A stretch of DNA of 64,000 nt from Muribaculaceae bacterium (GTDB taxonomy: Bacteria; Bacteroidota; Bacteroidia; Bacteroidales; Muribaculaceae): the NCBI GenBank assembly GCA_017462345.1, contig JAFTRI010000017.1, positions 24,657-88,656 of the forward strand, written 5' to 3'. The position numbers and the translations under genes are program-made. This document shows, in pieces, positions 44,639-52,149 of the stretch. The notes under the pieces were generated by a model. It saw only the letters and a program-made list of their open reading frames with translations. It ran no database searches and was not told the DNA's origin. Every line of letters begins with the position of its first letter. Positions within the stretch are counted from its first letter, which is position 1.

Positions 44639-45232
44639 TTAGAGGATTTCTAACCTTATCCCGAATGCCAGCGACAATATGTCGCTGAGCCGTATATTGT
44701 TGTTGACAAATGCCGATACGATATATAGGTCGCATGTACTCAGTTCGTAGTAGGCTGAGATGCTTTTGACTATGGAGTTGTAGCACTTGGGCATATTGTA
44801 TCTTAGCCGTTGGCCTATGAATGCATGTACCCTGACTTTGGGTGAAAACCCGTAATAGCTGCCCCCGTAGCGGTCGGGTTCGTTATGCCAGAAGTTGTCG
44901 CCGAATATCGTGTTGAGGAACATTCCGGTCGTGAGAGGTTCGATGTCCCATTGTTTGTAGGCGTGCAGCCTCCATGGAATGTAGCGTTGTTTGAGTGTCA
45001 GTGTGGGCTTGGTTTCTTGGGATGAATATTTGGGCACCCATCCGCCCATGGCTTCTGTCTCCCAGTGGTTGCGGTAATAGTCCCATCCTATGCCGAAGTT
45101 CATTATCCCTATGCTCCCGGCATATTGGGTCACGAAATGGTCGGGAATGAAGTGCTGCCATATCTTTTCCTCTCCATGGGTATGGATTGCTGGCAGGCAA
45201 AGTACCAGCAGGCTAATAAGTCGCGACTTCAT
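44639..45232 (-). CDS. Predicted outer-membrane beta-barrel protein, family not recognised
   Basis: 197 aa. MKSRLISLLVLCLPAIHTHGEE is a signal peptide with a likely cut near residue 20. The rest alternates polar and aromatic residues in short strands, for example GSIGIMNFGIGWDYYRNHWETEAMGGWVPKY and GGSYYGFSPKVRVHAFIGQRLRY, and ends SLAFGIRLEIL, like the closing strand of a small outer-membrane barrel. I do not recognise a named family. The first 20 nt overlap the end of the metallophosphoesterase gene, so the pair is probably co-expressed. Confidence 0.72.
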   Translation of the reverse strand: MKSRLISLLVLCLPAIHTHGEEKIWQHFIPDHFVTQYAGSIGIMNFGIGWDYYRNHWETEAMGGWVPKYSSQETKPTLTLKQRYIPWRLHAYKQWDIEPLTTGMFLNTIFGDNFWHNEPDRYGGSYYGFSPKVRVHAFIGQRLRYNMPKCYNSIVKSISAYYELSTCDLYIVSAFVNNNIRLSDILSLAFGIRLEIL

Positions 45233-46019
45233 AGTCGATACCTCCTTCCTTGGTCAGGGTTATTATAAGATATTCACGGTTCTTGGCTGCCGCACATTGG
45301 TAATAGGGGATTCCGTCGTCAAACGGGTATTCCACTTTTGTGGAGTGATAGTGCCCGCAAAGGCAGAATTGCAGTGACGGGTATTTTTTCATCTCCTCAT
45401 GGAACTTGACCGTGTTTTCGCCGTAGAATTGGTCGGAATTGGGCTTGCAGTGCATGGCTGCGACTGTCCGCCGTACAGTAGCGGGTACATTGGCCCGGTC
45501 ATTGCTGATGAACTGGAAATCGGGTACATTATTCCCGAACTCAAGCCCGTTGGTATTTAGGCACACGAAATGGGTGTCTCCTGCCGTGAACGAAAAATCC
45601 TCTGCCCCGTAGATTTTCCGGAACAGGTCAAGACCATTGCCGAGACAGTCATGGTTCCCTAACAATACCACGTATGGTACTGTGAATTTCTCCAGCTCGC
45701 GGCGCATCCATTCAAATTCCTTGGTTACGCTGAAATCCGTCAGATCCCCGCAGTGGATCACAAAGTCGATGTCCCCGCGGGAGTTGATGTGGTTGACCTC
45801 GTCCTCGGTCTCGTCATACCACCGTTGGGTATCGCTGATTACCGCAATGCGGATTTCATTGCGTCCGGCACATCTCTCTTCGATACGCTGTATGTTCTGC
45901 GCATTGATGTCGCATGCCCCGTCGATGTCGGCATCGTATGGGTGTACGTCGATCAGGTCGCAGCCCGGCAGCAGTAATGAGCCCAAGAAGAATATGGATT
46001 GTAGGACACTTGTTTTCAC
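45213..46019 (-). CDS. Calcineurin-like metallophosphoesterase, lipoprotein
   Basis: A surface or periplasmic phosphoesterase. Metal-binding motifs in order: ISDTQ (in place of DxH), IHCGDLTD, LLGNHD and CGHYHS. The substrate is unknown. The start is uncertain: no ATG fits. A GTG at 46017-46019 gives a 268-aa protein starting (M)KTSVLQSIFFLGSLLLPGCDLID, a good lipoprotein signal with lipobox LPGC. A consensus -7 box TACCTTTG lies only 6 nt upstream of this GTG, so the mRNA may be leaderless. An upstream TTG at 46109 would lengthen it to 298 aa but would place the promoter inside the gene. Confidence 0.82.
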   Translation of the reverse strand: MKTSVLQSIFFLGSLLLPGCDLIDVHPYDADIDGACDINAQNIQRIEERCAGRNEIRIAVISDTQRWYDETEDEVNHINSRGDIDFVIHCGDLTDFSVTKEFEWMRRELEKFTVPYVVLLGNHDCLGNGLDLFRKIYGAEDFSFTAGDTHFVCLNTNGLEFGNNVPDFQFISNDRANVPATVRRTVAAMHCKPNSDQFYGENTVKFHEEMKKYPSLQFCLCGHYHSTKVEYPFDDGIPYYQCAAAKNREYLIITLTKEGGIDYEVATY

Positions 46020-46024
46020 CTCTG

Positions 46025-46032
46025 CAAAGGTA
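46025..46032 (-). promoter_or_regulatory. -7 promoter element for the metallophosphoesterase
   Basis: Minus strand TACCTTTG, a full match to TAnnTTTG, six nt before the proposed GTG start. Confidence 0.45.
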
Positions 46033-46119
46033 CGATGATAAATCTCTCTGTCCGTTGTCGCGAATGCCACAAAAGTAGTCAAAAGAGCAAAGATTTGCCG
46101 ATTTAACAAATTTTAAAAT

Positions 46120-46128
46120 GGGGGGGGG
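46120..46128 (+). repeat. G9 homopolymer tract before a lipoprotein promoter
   Basis: Nine consecutive G, ending 21 nt before the -7 box TATCTTTG (46150-46157). Same position as the G8 tract at 29302-29309. Confidence 0.8.
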
Positions 46129-46149
46129 TGGGCAATGCTTCATTATGCC

Positions 46150-46157
46150 TATCTTTG
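46150..46157 (+). promoter_or_regulatory. -7 promoter element for the lipocalin-like lipoprotein
   Basis: TATCTTTG, matching TAnnTTTG, 36 nt before the ATG. The leader contains TTTAACCTATTA, as before the BspA-like gene. Confidence 0.6.
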
Positions 46158-46193
46158 CATTTGTTTTAGTTTAACCTATTAAATTTATTGAAA

Positions 46194-46580
46194 ATGAAAT
46201 TGAAGAATTTATTTGGCATCCTCATGATGCTTAGCCTGTGTGCTGGCTTTGTTTCCTGCTCTGATGATGACGAAGAAGACAATGCCGGCGGAATCAACCA
46301 GTCTCTCCTTATCGGTTCGTGGTTGCGCATGGATGGAAATCAAAAATGGGTGTTTGAAGCCGACGGGAAATTTGAATGGTGGTGGAACAATGAATATTCA
46401 GGTGAATGGGAACTTGATTGTGATGATGATCGTAGTACATGGCACATGGAAGGTGATGTGATTGTGCTGTATGGGGATGACGAATATTATCAGATTCAGG
46501 AACTGACCCAAGAGAAACTCGTGGTAAAGGATGTTGAGGAAGGTAAAGATCCTGATATTGATACATACTACCGTATGTAA
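46194..46580 (+). CDS. Small lipocalin-like lipoprotein
   Basis: 128 aa from the ATG (a TTG two codons before is less likely). MKLKNLFGILMMLSLCAGFVSCSDDDEED is a lipoprotein signal with lipobox VSCS and an acidic stretch after the Cys, a pattern favouring surface export in Bacteroidetes. The rest, LLIGSWLRMDGNQKWVFEADGKFEWWW ... GDVIVLYGDDEYYQIQELTQEKLVVKD, fits the small lipocalin-like (GxW) fold common in Bacteroidales. The function is unknown. It has a G9 tract in its promoter and a terminator 30 nt downstream. Confidence 0.84.
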   Translation: MKLKNLFGILMMLSLCAGFVSCSDDDEEDNAGGINQSLLIGSWLRMDGNQKWVFEADGKFEWWWNNEYSGEWELDCDDDRSTWHMEGDVIVLYGDDEYYQIQELTQEKLVVKDVEEGKDPDIDTYYRM

Positions 46581-46609
46581 TCCCCTGGGTATATCCTGAC
46601 ATGAACATT

Positions 46610-46640
46610 GCGGGCTGCCTGTTGAGGGCAGCCCGCTGTT
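46610..46640. terminator. Terminator between lipoprotein and the 48-aa ORF
   Basis: A perfect 10-bp stem (GCGGGCTGCC at 46610-46619 with GGCAGCCCGC at 46627-46636, 7-nt loop), followed on the plus strand by TGTTTGTT. It can serve both convergent genes. Confidence 0.75.
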
Positions 46641-46642
46641 TG

Positions 46643-46789
46643 TTAGTTGACAATTATTCCGCTTAGTGCCGCCGGCTGGATGCGTGCTTCATAGTGATAG
46701 CTCCTTGCGAATTGCTTGAGAAAGGCAATTGTTGACATCCGGGGTTGTTCTCTGTCCCTCTTGGCGGCTGGTTCGGGTTGCATTGTCAT
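46643..46789 (-). CDS. Small 48-aa protein of unknown function
   Basis: The minus strand reads ATG at 46789 to TAA at 46643: a basic start (MTMQPEPAAKRDREQPRMST) then IAFLKQFARSYHYEARIQ and PAALSGIIVN. The end is an amphipathic helix followed by a hydrophobic tail. I recall small Bacteroidales proteins with a similar QFARxY... end, but cannot name a family. Support: it ends exactly at a bidirectional hairpin 6 nt beyond its stop, and it fills the gap divergent from the sigma-factor gene. A second ATG at codon 3 is possible. No promoter match was found. Confidence 0.5.
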   Translation of the reverse strand: MTMQPEPAAKRDREQPRMSTIAFLKQFARSYHYEARIQPAALSGIIVN

Positions 46790-46902
46790 TGAAATTGGAG
46801 TAGTAAATTTATCCATAGGCAATTTCCGAATTATTGTTATACTCCATAAACGTTAATCTGTGTCGTATTATTATCTGAAAAATCAAAAAAATGATGCAAA
46901 AC

Positions 46903-46933
46903 TTTGCATTTTCAAAAGAATGTAATACATTTG
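46903..46933 (+). promoter_or_regulatory. Promoter of the ECF-type sigma-factor gene
   Basis: TTTG at 46903-46906, 19-nt spacer, TACATTTG at 46926-46933: the best consensus promoter in the window. The leader is about 90 nt. Confidence 0.8.
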
Positions 46934-47029
46934 CGTCTGAAAACCATTGATAATAAACCTGAATAATTGAACCAATAACACTTTATCGCCTATAGGACAT
47001 CACTACTCTGAACTATAAAAAGATTAGTA

Positions 47030-47620
47030 ATGCAAACACTCACTAAGCTCACCGACGACCAGTTGGTAGCAGCTTATGCCAATGGTAATAATGAAGCGTT
47101 TGATGCCATTCTTAAACGGTATCAGTCGCGTGTTTTTTCTTATATATTGCACATCGTTAAGAACAAGGATGTGGCCGACGATATATTCCAGGAGACTTTT
47201 GTCAAGGCTATCATGACTATAAAACAAGGTCGCTATGCTGAAACCGGAAAGTTTTCGGCGTGGATTTCGCGCATTGCCCATAATCTTATTATCGACTATT
47301 ACCGTCAGGAAAAGTCTGAGAATACGGTATCGGCCGATGATGACGAGACCGACCTGCTCAACCGTAAGGACTTGTGTGAGGAAAATATTGAGGACTTGTT
47401 GGTTACAACCCAGATTCATGATGATGTGAAACGCATTGTCAAGGCTCTCCCTGAAAGCCAGCGTGAAGTGTTGGTTATGCGCTACTACCGTAACATGAGT
47501 TTCAAAGAAATTGCCGATGTGACAAATGTCAGCATCAACACGGCTCTCGGACGTATGCGTTATGCCATTCTCAATATGCGCCGCATCGCTGAGGAGAACA
47601 ACATTGTCCTGACATTCTGA
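47030..47620 (+). CDS. ECF-type RNA polymerase sigma factor
   Basis: 196 aa. Region 2 (about 25-95: YQSRVFSYILHIVKNKDVADDIFQETFVKAI ... FSAWISRIAHNLIIDYYR) and region 4 (about 130-185: LPESQREVLVMRYYRNMSFKEIADVTNVSINTALGRMRYAILNMR) are both complete, with no region 3, so it belongs to the ECF group. No anti-sigma factor or SusC/D genes follow, unlike SusR-type ECF sigmas, so its regulator and regulon are elsewhere. It has a near-perfect housekeeping promoter, suggesting steady expression. The next gene is convergent. Confidence 0.92.
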   Translation: MQTLTKLTDDQLVAAYANGNNEAFDAILKRYQSRVFSYILHIVKNKDVADDIFQETFVKAIMTIKQGRYAETGKFSAWISRIAHNLIIDYYRQEKSENTVSADDDETDLLNRKDLCEENIEDLLVTTQIHDDVKRIVKALPESQREVLVMRYYRNMSFKEIADVTNVSINTALGRMRYAILNMRRIAEENNIVLTF

Positions 47621-47645
47621 TCAGGCTGTCTGTATATCTTACCGG

Positions 47646-47677
47646 TGGACTGTACATCTCCTGATGCTTACAGTCCA
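47646..47677. terminator. Weak hairpin between sigma factor and nhaC
   Basis: TGGACTGTA at 47646-47654 pairs with TACAGTCCA at 47669-47677 (14-nt loop). No real T-tract follows, so it may be a weak or factor-dependent terminator for the convergent genes. Confidence 0.45.
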
Positions 47678-47699
47678 TCGTTGTATATATGGGCGCGTG

Positions 47700-49145
47700 T
47701 CAGTCTTTGGGGCGGTTGATGCGGAATCCTGTCCATGCGACAAGAAGCGACATCAGCGGGCTCATGATATTGAAGATGCAATAGGGTAGGTAGCTGAGTG
47801 TCGCGACACCCAGTACGGTAGCTTGCGTAACTCCGCATGAGTTCCATGGGATCAGAACCGATGTTACGGATATGGAGTCCTCGAGCGAGCGGCTCAGTAA
47901 GCGGGCGTCAAGTCCGTTACGGCGGTACAGGTTCTTGTAGAGATTGCCCCCGATGATAATCGACAGGTACTGGTCGGCAGTACAGGCGTTAAGGAATAGT
48001 CCGCTCCCTACTGTGGTGCTTATGATCGAGCGCGGAGAACGAAGGCGGCGCGTGAATGCGTGAGTTATGGTGGAGAGCATCCCGGACCCGAGCATCGCTC
48101 CACCGAAGAGCATGGCACACAGCACTAAGTATATAGTCGGCATCATGCCCTCAATCCCTCCGGTCGATACAAGCGAATCCAGCAGTTCGTTTCCGGTTGA
48201 AATTCGCGTTTCGGTCAACAGCACATCGGCAGCGGTGGAGATGTATCCGGTTACGGAGTCGAGTCCGTTACCGAGGATTGAACCGGCAAGTCGGGGCTGG
48301 AATATGAACAATCCGGCGAGTCCGAGCAGCGAACTGATTGCAAGTGTTGCCATAGTGTTGACGCGTAGTAGGATAAGCCCGAGTGTTATGGCGGGGATTA
48401 TGAGGATCCATGGCGTTATGTTGAATGATTGGTTCAGGAATTTGACCATTTCCGAGGAATGGGCTGATTCGGTGACCGGTGTGGACCATCCTGCAAATGC
48501 AAATACAATCAGTGCTATTGCCATGGACGGGATTGACGTTATCATAAGGAATTTGACATGGGAGAAAAGTTCCACGCCGCAAGATGACGATGCAAGTACG
48601 GTAGTGTCCGACAGTGGGGAGACTTTGTCACCGAAATAAGCTCCGGAGATGATTGCCCCGGCTATCCATCCGTCACTGTAGCCGAGAACTGTGCCTATTC
48701 CCATGAAAGCGATACCGATAGTGGCGATTGTGGTCCATGAACTGCCGGTGAGAACCGAGATGACTGAACACACTGCACAGGTGATAAACAGGAAAAGACG
48801 GGGATTGAGCATTTCTAACCCGTAATCGATGAGCGTAGGTACGACACCGCTCAACATCCATGTCGCCGACACCGTTGCAATAAAGAACAGTATGATTACG
48901 GCAGGGAGTATCTGCTTTGCGCTCTTGGCAAGACCTGTTGCCAAGGTGCGCACAGGACGGTGGCAGACAATCGTTGCGATGCCTGCCGACAATGCTGTCG
49001 CGCAGAGGAGGATAATCTGGCTCATTGAGGATACGGCATCAGCTCCTCGCATGATTATGATAGCGATTAGGGACAACAGCAGGAATGCAATCGGGACGAT
49101 TGATAGCGCAAGTGACGGCTGCCGGTTATTTAAACGGTTGTTCAT
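47700..49145 (-). CDS. nhaC: Na+/H+ antiporter NhaC family
   Basis: An inner-membrane exporter of Na+ in exchange for H+ (some relatives exchange malate/lactate). 481 aa with about eleven helices. The NhaC signature SGAYFGDKVSPLSDTTVLASS lies near residue 180, and a second half has FLNACTADQYLSIIIGGNLY and SVTSVLIPWNSCGV. I start at the ATG at 49145; the frame extends one codon to a TTG. It has its own promoter and runs away from the tmRNA gene. Confidence 0.9.
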   Translation of the reverse strand: MNNRLNNRQPSLALSIVPIAFLLLSLIAIIIMRGADAVSSMSQIILLCATALSAGIATIVCHRPVRTLATGLAKSAKQILPAVIILFFIATVSATWMLSGVVPTLIDYGLEMLNPRLFLFITCAVCSVISVLTGSSWTTIATIGIAFMGIGTVLGYSDGWIAGAIISGAYFGDKVSPLSDTTVLASSSCGVELFSHVKFLMITSIPSMAIALIVFAFAGWSTPVTESAHSSEMVKFLNQSFNITPWILIIPAITLGLILLRVNTMATLAISSLLGLAGLFIFQPRLAGSILGNGLDSVTGYISTAADVLLTETRISTGNELLDSLVSTGGIEGMMPTIYLVLCAMLFGGAMLGSGMLSTITHAFTRRLRSPRSIISTTVGSGLFLNACTADQYLSIIIGGNLYKNLYRRNGLDARLLSRSLEDSISVTSVLIPWNSCGVTQATVLGVATLSYLPYCIFNIMSPLMSLLVAWTGFRINRPKD

Positions 49146-49174
49146 CAATATTCTGTTACGGATTAAAACGGCTG

Positions 49175-49182
49175 CAAAATTA
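49175..49182 (-). promoter_or_regulatory. -7 promoter element for nhaC
   Basis: Minus strand TAATTTTG, matching TAnnTTTG, 29 nt before the ATG. No -33 found. Confidence 0.5.
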
Positions 49183-49266
49183 CGACATTTATCTCGTCCT
49201 GATATGCGATTTTTGCATTATTCCTGAATATGTACATTTTTTTTGATAATGGTTAGGCGCATAAAG

Positions 49267-49297
49267 TTGTACTGTTTAAACAAAAGTGCTACCTTTG
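49267..49297 (+). promoter_or_regulatory. Promoter of ssrA
   Basis: TTG at 49267-49269, 20-nt spacer, TACCTTTG at 49290-49297, giving a start near 49303 and a short 5' piece to be trimmed. Confidence 0.75.
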
Positions 49298-49322
49298 TGT
49301 TATCTTAATATACCGTATCTAC

Positions 49323-49719
49323 GGGGCTGACCGGTTTTGACAGCGTGTAGAGGTGGTGTGTAAGCATGCAGAGTAATGATGGCTACACTCTTTAATCAGG
49401 GACATCACAATTTTAAATGGCGAAACTAACTACGCTCTTGCTGCCTAATCGAAGTACAGTAGATTGCGCTTAATCCCCGCAACAGTTGCGGAGACAAGAC
49501 ATCACCCGATTGTCCTTTTCCCGAGACGTATCGAACAGGTGGTGCAGGTAAATCGGGAATGGGATGCCAAGTGCCTCGCGCGGCATCCGAGATTTTAGGG
49601 GCTAAGGTTGCGGTTGGTGGTCTCTTGCCTGCCGTTTCCCTACAACCAAGTAGAGACTAAGCATGTAGAAAGCTCATTAGTTCCACGTTTGGACGAGGGT
49701 TCAAGTCCCTCCAGCTCCA
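49323..49719 (+). ncRNA. ssrA: tmRNA (transfer-messenger RNA)
   Basis: Rescues stalled ribosomes and tags the unfinished protein for proteolysis. The 5' end GGGGCTGA pairs with the 3' end CAGCTCC to form the acceptor stem; the T arm GGTTCAAGTCC is present at about 49698. The tag frame runs from the GGC resume codon at 49419 to TAA at 49446-49448 and encodes GETNYALAA, a tag typical of Bacteroidales. The Ala-accepting G-U pair lies in the acceptor stem. The CCA end is not encoded, so Cca (34.5 kb) must add it. About 397 nt. SmpB is not in the window. Confidence 0.96.
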
Positions 49720-49729
49720 CAACAGCTCG

Positions 49730-49764
49730 GGTGGCATCGGCTTATTGCTGTGCCACCTGTTTAT
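49730..49764 (+). terminator. Terminator after tmRNA
   Basis: GGTGGCA at 49730-49736 pairs with TGCCACC at 49751-49757, followed by TGTTTATTT. The remaining 230 bp before the aminotransferase (49765-50004) is AT-rich and holds nothing I recognise except the promoter element at 49973. Confidence 0.7.
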
Positions 49765-49972
49765 TTGACGCGACTCAATTCCCGGGATTTTACGGTAACA
49801 TACCCGGAAAAGACTATTAAATTGGTTTACTCTACGTGGTTAAGCTGTGAATTTGAAAAAATTAAAGGACTCGTTGAGTTACACTGGGCGGGTGTACACA
49901 TCATGCAAAGAAGAAAAAAGAGATCAATAATTCTTTCAGAATGTGTTCAATGGCTGTTTCGCTAATATTGAT

Positions 49973-49980
49973 TATATTTG
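49973..49980 (+). promoter_or_regulatory. -7 promoter element for the aminotransferase operon
   Basis: TATATTTG, matching TAnnTTTG, 24 nt before the ATG at 50005. Confidence 0.55.
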
Positions 49981-50004
49981 CGGGTAAATTATTAATTGAG
50001 AATC

Positions 50005-51120
50005 ATGATGGAAGAGAATGGAGTGATTACTGTCACATCACCGTTGTTGCCCGATTTGGATGAGTTCAACAAGTTGCTTAAAGAGATATGGAGCCGCCGC
50101 TGGATTACCAATAACGGAGATTTTCATAAACAGCTTGAAACGGAACTTGCCGCATATCTTAAAGTGCCGTATATCTGTTTATTTGCTAATGGTACACTGC
50201 CTCTGATTACATCACTTCAGGCATTACGCATTACCGGTGAGGTAATCACGACCCCTTATACCCATGTCTCGACTACCCACTCGCTGTGGTGGAACGGAAT
50301 CAAGCCGGTGTTCGTCGATGTAGATCCGGTGACATGCAACATTGACCCTGACAAGATTGAGGCGGCGATAACTCCTCGGACAACTGCCATAATGCCGGTA
50401 CATTGTTACGGAACTCCATGTGATACGGAGCGTATTCACGAGATTGCCGGCAAGTACGGATTGAAGGTAATATACGATGCGGCTCATGCTTTTGGTGTAG
50501 AGGTGGGAGGAGAATCATTATTGAACGCCGGTGACCTGTCCACGCTCAGCTTCCATGCCACCAAGGTGTATAATACGGTTGAAGGCGGTGCATTGATAAT
50601 GCATGATGCCGAGATGAAGCAGCGTATCGATTATCTGAAGAATTTCGGCTTTGCCAATGAGACCACTGTCGTTGCTCCGGGGATAAACAGCAAGATGGAC
50701 GAGGTGAGAGCTGCATACGGGTTGTTGAATCTGCGTAATATCGATGCGGCAATAGAAGCCCGTCATCAGGTCGCTATACGTTATCGTGAAGAATTACGGG
50801 ATATTCCCGGAATAAGGTTTCTTGACGAATTGCCTGGTGTCCGTCACAATTATTCTTATTTCCCGATATTTGTCGATGCAGAGAAATACGGGATGAGCCG
50901 GGACGAACTCTATTTCAGTATGCGTGAGCGCAATGTCTATGGCCGCAGGTATTTCTATCCGCTAATATCCACATTCTCGACTTATCGCGGGCTTGAAAGT
51001 TCCGCATCCGACAACCTGCCTGTTGCAACACGCATTTCCGACAGTGTTATATGTCTGCCTATGCACCATGCACTTTCTCAAAATGATCTTGACAGGGTCA
51101 TTGCCTGCATAAGAAGATAG
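50005..51120 (+). CDS. DegT/DnrJ/EryC1-family sugar aminotransferase
   Basis: A PLP-dependent enzyme that aminates a nucleotide-linked keto-sugar, as for surface polysaccharides. 371 aa. The PLP lysine is Lys187 in SFHATKVYNTVEGGAL; VIYDAAHAFG holds the Asp for the pyridine ring, and TPYTHVSTTHS and MPVHCYGTPCD are family motifs. I start at the first ATG, with a second ATG next to it; a TTG three codons earlier is less likely. No sugar-nucleotide dehydratase or transferase lies beside it, so its pathway is elsewhere. The TAG stop overlaps the GTG start of the endonuclease. Confidence 0.9.
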   Translation: MMEENGVITVTSPLLPDLDEFNKLLKEIWSRRWITNNGDFHKQLETELAAYLKVPYICLFANGTLPLITSLQALRITGEVITTPYTHVSTTHSLWWNGIKPVFVDVDPVTCNIDPDKIEAAITPRTTAIMPVHCYGTPCDTERIHEIAGKYGLKVIYDAAHAFGVEVGGESLLNAGDLSTLSFHATKVYNTVEGGALIMHDAEMKQRIDYLKNFGFANETTVVAPGINSKMDEVRAAYGLLNLRNIDAAIEARHQVAIRYREELRDIPGIRFLDELPGVRHNYSYFPIFVDAEKYGMSRDELYFSMRERNVYGRRYFYPLISTFSTYRGLESSASDNLPVATRISDSVICLPMHHALSQNDLDRVIACIRR

Positions 51121-52148
51121 TGGGTGTAGTTGCGAAAATACTGTGTGTGCTGGTATCGCTGTTTGGCGGGATGGCAGTCTTGTCGGCGCAGGATCTGTCG
51201 GCCTACATAAACGGCAGGAGCGGAGCCGGTCTGAAAAACTCCCTTGCGGCAGTGTGCCGTCCGAGGCATATAGTTTCGGGACTGACAGTCAGGAATGGGG
51301 CATGGCAGGCATTCCGCATTACGGATACAAATAGTGACGGAACGGTTCGTGACCGTTATTCATCGGAATGCCGGGAGTTTCCGGTTGACGGTTTCAGTCC
51401 GGTCTCCGGAATGACGGCCGATGCTGTTGTGTGTACTTCATATTGGGGTTCTGCTTGTAGTTATGGCGACACTGTGAGGCTTGACTTGCATCACCTCTTG
51501 CCGTGTAATATTGCTGTCCCTGAAAATAAAAGCGATTATGTCCCGGGAGAGGTAGTCTCGCCTGTTTATGATAACGGTGTGTGGAAAGCGGGCATAGGAC
51601 TGATTGCAGGCGAGAATGCCGAAGTGTATCAGCCCTCTGCTGAATACCGTGGCGATTTTGCCCGTATGATAATGTATGTGGCAACGTTGTATCCGTGTGA
51701 CAGATGGAAAGGTAAGGCAGTGCATCTGTTTGCCGACAACGGTTTTCCGACATTGAATAATTATGCTGTCAAACTGTTGCTCGCATGGCATCGGGAAGAT
51801 CCGGTGAGTGATGTTGAGCGTAAGCGGAATGATGCTGTCGAGTCGGTACAGGGTAATCGTAATCCGTTTGTCGATTATCCCGATTTGGCGGAATACATGT
51901 GGGGAGACAAATCCGGAGAAACGTATGTCATTGCGGGCGAGAAGCTGCCGTTACGTTCTGTGTACAAGTTGTCCGACGAGCGTATCGACTTGTATTCGCC
52001 GTATATTGCAGATGATGCGGAATGGTATTTCCGTGGTCAGAAGTTAGAGAAGGATTATCTGTTGCCTGAAGATTTGGGGGCAGGTGTCCATGAATTGCGG
52101 TTCGTGGCAAGGGACAAACGTGGCAAACTGAAAATACGGGTGGAATGA
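51120..52148 (+). CDS. Secreted endonuclease I family nuclease
   Basis: 342 aa. The GTG start gives a signal peptide (VVAKILCVLVSLFGGMAVLSAQDL), so the enzyme is exported. The nuclease core is clear: LDLHHLLPCN (catalytic His region), GDFARMIMYVATLYP, and LAWHREDPVSDVERKRNDAVESVQGNRNPFVDYPDLAEYMWG, the long EndA/NucM C-terminal motif. It would degrade extracellular DNA or RNA. A C-terminal beta domain of about 80 residues follows. The gene overlaps the previous stop by one base (TAGTG) and is 1 nt from the next gene. Confidence 0.9.
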   Translation: MGVVAKILCVLVSLFGGMAVLSAQDLSAYINGRSGAGLKNSLAAVCRPRHIVSGLTVRNGAWQAFRITDTNSDGTVRDRYSSECREFPVDGFSPVSGMTADAVVCTSYWGSACSYGDTVRLDLHHLLPCNIAVPENKSDYVPGEVVSPVYDNGVWKAGIGLIAGENAEVYQPSAEYRGDFARMIMYVATLYPCDRWKGKAVHLFADNGFPTLNNYAVKLLLAWHREDPVSDVERKRNDAVESVQGNRNPFVDYPDLAEYMWGDKSGETYVIAGEKLPLRSVYKLSDERIDLYSPYIADDAEWYFRGQKLEKDYLLPEDLGAGVHELRFVARDKRGKLKIRVE

Positions 52149-52149
52149 T

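Noticed and set aside
49323-49719. Integrated element using the tmRNA 3' end as attachment site
   Set aside because: No integrase gene follows and I found no second copy of the tmRNA 3' segment downstream.
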